Made by a program: the position numbers and the translations under genes
Notes under the pieces: generated by a model
Databases searched by the model: none
What the model was told of the DNA's origin: nothing
What the model saw: the letters and a program-made list of their open reading frames with translations, nothing else
NCBI RefSeq assembly: GCF_040115645.1
Contig: NC_089550.1
Coordinates: forward strand, 2,232,001 to 2,296,000
DNA from: Euwallacea fornicatus
Lineage: Eukaryota; Arthropoda; Insecta; Coleoptera; Curculionidae
Length of the DNA: 64,000 nucleotides
Direction: 5' to 3'
Shown: positions 53,201 through 62,200 of the stretch, one piece after another
Position numbering within the stretch: position 1 is the first letter of the stretch
Layout of the letters: every line of letters begins with the position of its first letter

Positions 53201-56200
53201 GCACCAGTAATATTTTCAATTTCGATTCATTCAATTTTATTATTTATAGTTTTCGCTGAATTTTAATTCAAAACCATTCCCTCCCGCTTCTCCTGGATTA
53301 AACTGCGCATTTTTCGAATTAGAAAAAACGTTTAGACCAGTCAGTGGCTGATCTATAGGCGCAAAACAAATCACGAGGATCGACATCTCCCCTTCAGTGC
53401 GACAATAATATGATTCCAATATAGCCCCGGAAGCAGTCGGGTTCAAAATAAACCCGAACAAACAGGTTTAAACACTAATAAAAGCAATTTAAATTTTCTG
53501 ATTTGATTGAAGTAGTTATTATTAAAACGAGATGATTGCGGTAATAATTGTTGCTGTGTTGTGACGCTCCGAGTTCAACAACCTCCAATAGAAATATTTC
53601 ACTTATTTGTGAAATTACCAATGACCCTTTATCGTCACAAGTCTCGAGCGCGTTTTAGTCGTTTTTTTCGCATTCACTCATTCATCCTCCTTTAGTCACC
53701 TTCCTTCCTCTACTCAGATGGTGCGTTTGGGGTGCACTCTGCCTTGATCTTTCCAGGTCCTCCCTAAGCGCGAGATGGAGGTCGACGTCATCTACAAGCA
53801 TCCGGAACTTTTCCTAAAAATCTCCAAATTGTTGCTCTTTGTGACGTAAGCGGTTCAGTGACCCGTCAATAATCGTCTATAATATTGTACTAAGCTCGTC
53901 TCACCTGGACCTAGATCGGGTGAACGGGACGGTCGACTACGTGCGCCATGCGCCCCCTGAGGTTTGGGAGCATCAGGGGTCGAACTTTAGTGTTTAACAG
54001 TGTGATTTGTGAAAAATGGACAATTTTCCTGACTTGTTCGGCAACGACGAAGCTTGGGGTGTAGCCGGTGAAACCAGCAACGGGAGAGATTTGTACAGGC
54101 AGGATTCGAGCTCGGTGGACTCGTCCACGCCACCGCCACCGGGTTTAGATCCGGAAGAGAGGAAGAGTGCCAATTCTATTAGAGGTACGGTTCAGTTTGG
54201 TTCGGTTAAACCATAGATAAATGTACATGTTACCGCTACAAATCAACATTCTAGATTCTTCCGTCTGGGAAATAATAACTTTTCAAGCTTTGAAGGAATT
54301 CTTCATTAATTTATTGTTTTGCATCTATAGCCTTGAAAGCTGCCAGAATACCCCACAGTATGTTGGTACATAATTTCTATTTTTAATCCGGTTAACCCCC
54401 AGATGGGAGAGCACACCCTTTCACAAATTAAAATCTAAATTATTGCATTTGGGACTAATTTTTTTCTAATTTAGTGGAGGATGTTCGTTAATTGAACACG
54501 ACAGTTAGGCATCGCACCATTTCCACTGTACATAAGTAAATAATTATCATTTTCACACGGTTAAATGCTAGAAATAATTTAAATAAACGCATCCGTACAA
54601 ACATTTCTTAAGCAACTTTTTGAACGAAAGTCTCTCGTGAATACGAAATTTCATGACGACGTTTCGGTTTTCTAGGTATATCATCAACTTATATTTTTCC
54701 GCTGGCGCCCAAATTGGATTTTATTATTTTTCGATATGGAGTCGTTTGCCCAAACTCTTCCTCGCGTCTTTCACGCAACAACAGTCGTATACGGAACACT
54801 AATAATTTCCACACTCGTGCGGTAAAACCTCGCCTCAAAACCTAAAAAATCCAATGTGGAAAAAAAACGGAACTTTATCTTCACATTCGCGTTTGATAGA
54901 TTTCGCCTATTTGCTAAAATAAAAGGGAATTTTTTGTATATTTTTAAATGCATCATTTTGGCTTTATAAAAGTTTGTCATGAACCTGAACGGTTGGAGCC
55001 ATTTCGCTTTCGTTATTACGTTACTAACGTAATCTTGAGACTCCCAACAAAGTTTTACCATCACAAAGAAGCATTTTTTGTTGAGCAGCAAATTGAGCGA
55101 CTTCGGCCAACTTCACGGCGTCGTATCTCCGCAGATAACCGAAGTGGGGCTCGTAAAACGGGCCCCCTGGATGGGGAATTCAATTTTAAAAGAGCAAGTT
55201 TATATTTACTTCTCAAATAACCTAAAACGCTGGTATCTTGAGTAGTACGGCCTTTAGTATAGTAAATGGAAAAATTATTTTAATTAAAGGTTACAAGACA
55301 GGGCGTACGGGGTATGTCTTCCTTTATTCTAATAAAGCGTCGCGTTTATTGCTTTCCCTTTTTTCCTCTCCGTTATAATTTCCTTTGCTTTCCTACAAAC
55401 AGGTGAAAATTGCCATAATTTTTATTGACTAATTATTGTAGATTAAATTCAAATACTTATCTAATTTTGAAAGAGTAATAAAGCGGGAGAAAACAACAAA
55501 AATGAACGAAAAAATAGAGCGCAAATCATATCACTGAAAAATATCGAAAGCAAAAACAAACTAATGCAAAAATTCAGGCTCCAAAAATTTATTTCACGTC
55601 AATTTTACTGTTTACTTACTCGTTCCCTTACTTTGCATCTCATTTCTGCCTTCCAGAGAGAATTTTTCTGTTATTACTATATCGTAGAGGTTCAATTCGC
55701 CCAATCCAATGAAATAATACACAAGACTAGAAATGTACCTGGACACCCAGTGAGGCCCACTTTCTCCTTAAACTATCTAAGTCTAGCTCGGTGATGAGAA
55801 GACCATGATCTATGACATCAGAAGTCTGCCATAAATTGAAAAAAAAAAAAAAAACTACAGGTTTTATCATTCAGATCAGGGCTTGAGTTTCAGTTTTGAA
55901 TTATGATTTCGTTGCCTTCCAGCAGTCCCTCTAATTGAATTGGTACATCCAGGTATTCATCATTTACTATTATCAAAACCATTGACGTTAAAGAAGTGGA
56001 TGTAGTAAACAACAGCCGGCATAGCACTAAAATTGGTCCCGTTTTATGAGTTCAAGACCGCCACGTGTTTGTACCTCGGGATGTCATATTGTCATCTGGA
56101 ATGAGTCATGTGGGCCTAAACAATCGCCATATGTGACGCATAAGCAGTTGTGGTGACGTCACGTCCGCCAATTTGACGGCTATGGATTAGTGACCAAAGG

Positions 56201-59200
56201 GTGGAACAAACCGTGCCTCATCCAGTACTTCTTTCGATGATCCTCGATCAATGTTGAATGAGAGTTTTTTTTTTGCAACTATTACCAAAATGGGACTAAA
56301 TCCGGCAACGTTGTGTGGTGAACGCATTATATTAGAAACGCAAATCGATTCGCACATGAAATGTTGTAGTAGAGTATGGTGAATTAAATAAGTCATATAA
56401 TGGGTATTAAAATCTAATAATGGCGAGGTTGTTAACCTCAGGCGCTGCCGAGCCGCTTTTATGTAATAACAACAGTTAAATTATTAATATCGGCTTATTA
56501 AACAATTAATTAACGCAATTGATCTTTTGGTTTGGTTGCAGAAATAGACCAGTAGCCAACAATTAAAGTGCAGGTGTTAATTGATTTGTCGCTTTGCTTT
56601 TAGAAGGCGGTATCTGCCACCTTAATGGATTTGATTAACAAAAAAGACTTAAAAGTTTTTCAGTTATTTATCTGACAAGTGCAGAAATTGAAATTTTACC
56701 GCACGCAGATTACACTTTAGGTTAATTCGGTTCGATTTCGCTTCATATTATTCAGTCGACAATCGAGTTCCACAAAGACGCTTTCACTGATGTTGGGCAG
56801 AATATACGTCCTGCAAATGAACGTGTATTAACTGTGCTCTCTTCTGTAAATCGAATTGAATTTTAGCGTGCGGAAAAGTTTTTGCGCACAGTCGTGCCGT
56901 TTTACCACCCCCGTCTCAATTTAAATCGACAGGTTGACATTGCCCGTCGAAATGTTTGACACTGACTCTGACCAAGACGTTATGCGTGAGGTAAAACCAC
57001 GTGCGATAAAGTGCCACTTCCATCCAGCAACATGTACGGTAAAGACATTTATCACACGTTTTCGTGAAAAAAAAAATACAGTTTTGTTATTAGCAGTATT
57101 TCTAATACGTGTCGATTGGGTGACGCAGAGCATTATGTTGTACTCCTTGTATGAATATGTAGCAAAATAGCATTTTTTTATTGCCCCATTTTCCCATTTC
57201 ATTTACAAAAATAACAATAAAATTTATCTGATTAGGCATACAAAAATACTTGCCGAAAAATTTCCGATTAGGGGTCAGTGGCACTGTGGGTTGGGTAAAA
57301 ATATACACTTGTGAATAATAAAAAGCTCAGTTATTATTTCTTTGTGTTGTTGGAATGCTTTAGAGCGATAAAACAGTATGAGCGTGTTTTATTCCTGTCG
57401 AATGTTTAGATTAAATAATCGAAAATTATAAATGTTGCCGTGAACTAAAACTCAAGATTATAGTAAGGTAAAGGTCAGACAAATAATTGATCTAGTTCCA
57501 GCTTGAAACGAACAAACTAAGTCCAAACGAAAAGCACCAGCAAAGCGCAAAATTGAGATCAGATCAAATTACCATAAAACGGAGAGGAAAATAACAAATA
57601 GAGAGGACAGAGAAAACTAACAACAATTAATATTATCGGAAAATCGCAAAATTGGATTAAAAAAATGTAAATATTCAGTTTACTAGCAATTTGATAAAAA
57701 CAAAAAAACTCCCAGTAATTGGAAAAATAGTGATTTCCACAAGGGAGGAAAACACTACTGTTACTTTCGTTCATAATTTTAGGCCCGAAGGGAAACAGAG
57801 GTATTCGATATTCGAAGATGTTTGACGCACTGTCCCTTAGAGATCTGTCTTTAATTTTTTCTATAGGAAATCATCTATTTTACAACAAAAAATGAGGATA
57901 TATTATGCGTAATTACCATGTGTAATGACGAAAATACTTTCACAGGACACAAAAGGCTTTCCTGAACACTGCGCCCCACTTTGGAGAACAAAATCTATGT
58001 GTTTCCGCGAATGGAAGCGTCTCGCTAACTCTGAAGTCGAAAATATGGAGACTCTAAGGGCCTGTCCGATCCTGGATCTTTTTTTTAATTATTTTTAATT
58101 TTTTTCTATTCTCCTTTTTTTTCGTTTTAGTTTTATGTTTTATTTTTTCTCCTTAGGTCTTTTGTTACTAATTCTTTACGGTTTTAATTTGCATATGGGT
58201 CCACAAACCCATCTCCAGGACTCGGAATTTCATATTCCAAAACCCTAACCTGTAATGTCTTTCATTTCAATTTTTAACTGTTACAGAACAGAAATTTTGA
58301 ACAAATACGTGTAAAACTGGAAATGTTCATTTTACGAATTTCTCGTTTCTTTATTCGTAGGCGCACTTTTTTACCGCTGCAAATTGAATTTTGAATGTTT
58401 CGTTGTGGATTGATGATTCTGAGATTTCAAATCTTTTTTTTTACAATTGAAATTTCTCAAAATTTTTGGAAAAATTTTATTTTATCCCGTAGATATTTCA
58501 ATTTCTGACGATGAATAAATAAATTTATGTCATTAAAATGCACAAAGTTTTCTTGCGCTCTTCGTTTGCTCAAGGTGCGTATTTAATTTCTGACGTATAA
58601 ACCATTGAGAATAGGGTGTGTAAAGAACGCCCTACAAATTTTAACAATATTTAGAAATTCAGGTTACTGACTCCTTTCTCTACTAACCCATTACGGTTCT
58701 CTGTTTTCCTATTGCGGATTATCCAAGTGAATATAATTTTTCTTTTATCCTGCGTGGGAATAACGCCTCACACACAAGATGGGGTTGTTGGAGCGGGGAA
58801 ACTGCACCCCAATCTGAGCTGAAACCAACTGAGAAATATTTTATTTTTAAACGTTATTTCGAAACCATAAAGGACAAAATGCGCAATTCGCCACAAACGC
58901 ATTTAGAAATGGTAATGTGTTTGGTCTAAAGGACTCTACCCAGTATATAAAATTATCTTTTCTTTAAAGTTTTTTGGTCTTTCATTAAGACTTTAATTAA
59001 CACGAGCCCCCCTCACACGGTACCGCTTCAATTTTAACTATTCTTTTTCTTCATTCCAGCACAAATCGAGATAATACCATGCAAAGTATGCGGAGACAAA
59101 AGCAGTGGCGTTCATTACGGCGTCATCACCTGCGAAGGTTGCAAGGGGTTCTTTCGACGTTCCCAGAGCTCAGTGGTCAACTACCAGTGTCCCAGGAACA

Positions 59201-62200
59201 AAAACTGCGTCGTAGACAGGGTGAATCGAAATCGCTGCCAGTACTGCCGCTTACAGAAGTGCCTCAGGCTTGGAATGAGTCGAGATGGTGAGTACCATAT
59301 TAGCGCGTCCTTTCCTGCGAGAGCGCGCGGTTATGGTATATTACATAGGAGGCGAAGAAAGTCACTCTTAGTTCCAAGCGTGAAATATTACGCCCACGAA
59401 TATATCAATTTTTAAAACTCCTTTTCTGAGAATTGGCGCAGAGTCGTAAAGACAAGATTTTATTCAAAACCCTGTAATGTACGAGCCAAAAGTTTAAACA
59501 CTGCCAGCCGTGAGAAGATCACCCTGATGAACCTAAATCTTCAAGAGGGGCTGAAATCAGTTTACTGGTTCCCGAGATATATCATTTCGACTTTGATTCA
59601 AAAGTATATATAAATTTCAATGGTTGAGTACTGTATTTCCCCAACCTTCTATCGCACATTGCAGTTTTAGCAATTTTTACCGACTGACCATTACGACAGA
59701 CCGACGAAGACACAAGTGCAATTGACCCACATCGCGAACCACCACAACCGTACGGTACGACCACTTTATTAACCGCCTTAACAATATAAATTACAACCTA
59801 CTCTAACCGTACACACATGCAGGTTCGGATTAGCTGTGTCCATTAACTGTAATTTTCTTACGCACCATGGGAAAACAGCTTTATGTCGTGCCGCAATAAA
59901 CAAAACACGGAATTACGATCGCAATCTCATCAGCTATATGGCATTCCAAGTTACAAAAAATCTCGGTGGGTCAGACGTAATAACAGACATTCGACAGATG
60001 AGTGAAGTGATAAATTGCGCAAATGTAAAATTTTCCTAGGCATCTGCCAAACTGCTAACCTCACTCATTTGTCAACTTCACCTGTCACTGTCCATTATTA
60101 CGTATTCCAGGACAACCTCTGCAGCCGAGATTCTGTATAAGTTGCCGCAACATGTAACAAATAAAACATGACTGAGTGTTCAAGTACTCGTGACAACTAA
60201 ATCTGCAATCAGTTATATATCATCCTTCTAACTAATTTCTCCTCACACGTAACGTTGCTTTTGCGCAGTACATTTTGTTGATTGTGAGTAACGGTATCGA
60301 TGATTTTTTGCAGCGGTGAAGTTCGGGCGCATGTCTAAGAAGCAAAGAGAGAAGGTGGAGGACGAGGTGAGGTTCCACAGGGCGCAGCTAAGGGCGCAGA
60401 GCGACTCGGCGCCCGATAGTTCCGTGTTCGAACAGCAGACGCCTTCGAGTAGTGATCAGTTGCACCACAGCTATAATGGAGGGTAAGTTGCTTGTGAATG
60501 TGTAGCTAGTTGTAGCAAAGAGAATGAGGGTAGGATGAAGGAGAGAATACTACAGGTTAAGGCGTATTTAAATTAATTTATATACAGGGAGACCCAAGTT
60601 TAACCGCCTATATATTATCGCTTTTTCGAACTCCACGCAGATGTGTAAGAATATTTTAATGAAAGTGCTTTATTTCTGATTTTCAACTGTTCGAAATATC
60701 AACGTGCAAAGTACAGTAATTTTTGCACTTTTAACTGTCTATAACTAAGAATAAACGGTTCAAATTACAGTCAATAAGGTACTATATTCGCAAATTCGTT
60801 TTTCCAGACAAACCGAAGTATTAAATTTGACATCTGTCAATTATTTCTCAAAATTTTCACGAATTTTTGATAGATGTCAAATTTATCAATCAGTTCAAAT
60901 TTGAGAATAAAAACACAGTTTTTGTTTCACTTTTTTTTTCGCTAAAGAGTTCTGGTTTCGGCCTAAAGATGTTTTCAATGATTATAAACTTGCAAACGTC
61001 TTATTGAAATTTTGTCCTTTCACTCAGCTATCCAACATACAACGACGTAGGCTCCTACACCCCCGCCTACTATACCGGACAGACGCAGGTGCCGGTGTCC
61101 ACGATGGGCTACGACATCTCCGCCGATTACGTGGACAGCACGACGGCCTACGACCCTCGGCCGGGCCTGGACGCCCTCAGCGACACCGGCAGCCTCATGG
61201 CCAGTGTCGTCACTACGGGTAAGCACCCTCAATCTGCCTCATTCCGCGCATGTGCAACATCATCGGAAGACATTAACGTGTGTCATGTACATGAATTAAA
61301 TGCATCTCGGAATCTTCATTTTTCTTGAATCCATCGCCCATTTTTCACGTCGCTCTAGGTAATGAGATTCATTTAATATGTGGACAGAAAATAACCAGCA
61401 AATTAACCCCCTACCCTCTCAGGCACTAACACGAGCAATGGTGGTGGAGGTGGTGGCGGTGGGGGTGGCGGTGGCGGGTCGAAGTCCGCCTCCAATTCGC
61501 TACCTCTCTCCCCCGAGTCGCGCCCTTTCAAACGTATTTCGCAAACGGCCTCGTCCACTAATCTATCTGGAGGCACCACGGTTAGTATCTTTAAACCCGC
61601 TTCAGATTATCCAATCTCACTTTTAAATTTTTGAAATATCGCAATTTTCGTACTCAAATAACACAGGAAATTTGACGTATTTCAAAAGTTACAATAACTC
61701 GTACTAGACTTGGATAATCTAAAACGGGTTCCAGGCCCAGTTGGTCACAATCTGCAAATTCATTTTGGTTCGTTAATTTTTGTGATGACCAAGACCAAAA
61801 ATGATTTTGCAATGATTCGGAGTTCGAAAACTCTCGGCCTAAATCTGCTCAAAAGATGAAATAATCAGGTGATCTCCGTGAAACAAGAGAATGCCTCAGT
61901 GGACGGCCTGCAGGTGCCTAGTTACGTGGACAGCACCACGTACGCAAACTCGCCCGTCGGTCAGGGCACGTCGGCCAGACAGGGGCAACAGCACGTCGGC
62001 AACGGCGGAGGGGATGAATGTGAGCCTGTGATTTTGCCCAGTAAGTGGTGGAGGGTCTTCGAGTGCGAGTGAGACGTTTTCGCTTCTTCCCATCAACTCC
62101 CCATGCCATTCGCTTTGTCATTGACGCTTTTCGCTTTTAGCAAATACTCGAAATTGAGATGAGGAAATTTGAAAAATGAGCGTTTTCAGATCCCAGCCAA

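Noticed and set aside
56934..57170. 78-codon ORF in the exon C intron
   Set aside because: It begins with TTG, overlaps the CGTGCGATAAA inverted repeat and degenerates into a poly-A-derived KKKN stretch. Likely repeat sequence.
59582..59764. 60-codon minus-strand ORF in the intron after the DBD exon
   Set aside because: Short, unrecognisable, and within a well-defined HR3 intron.
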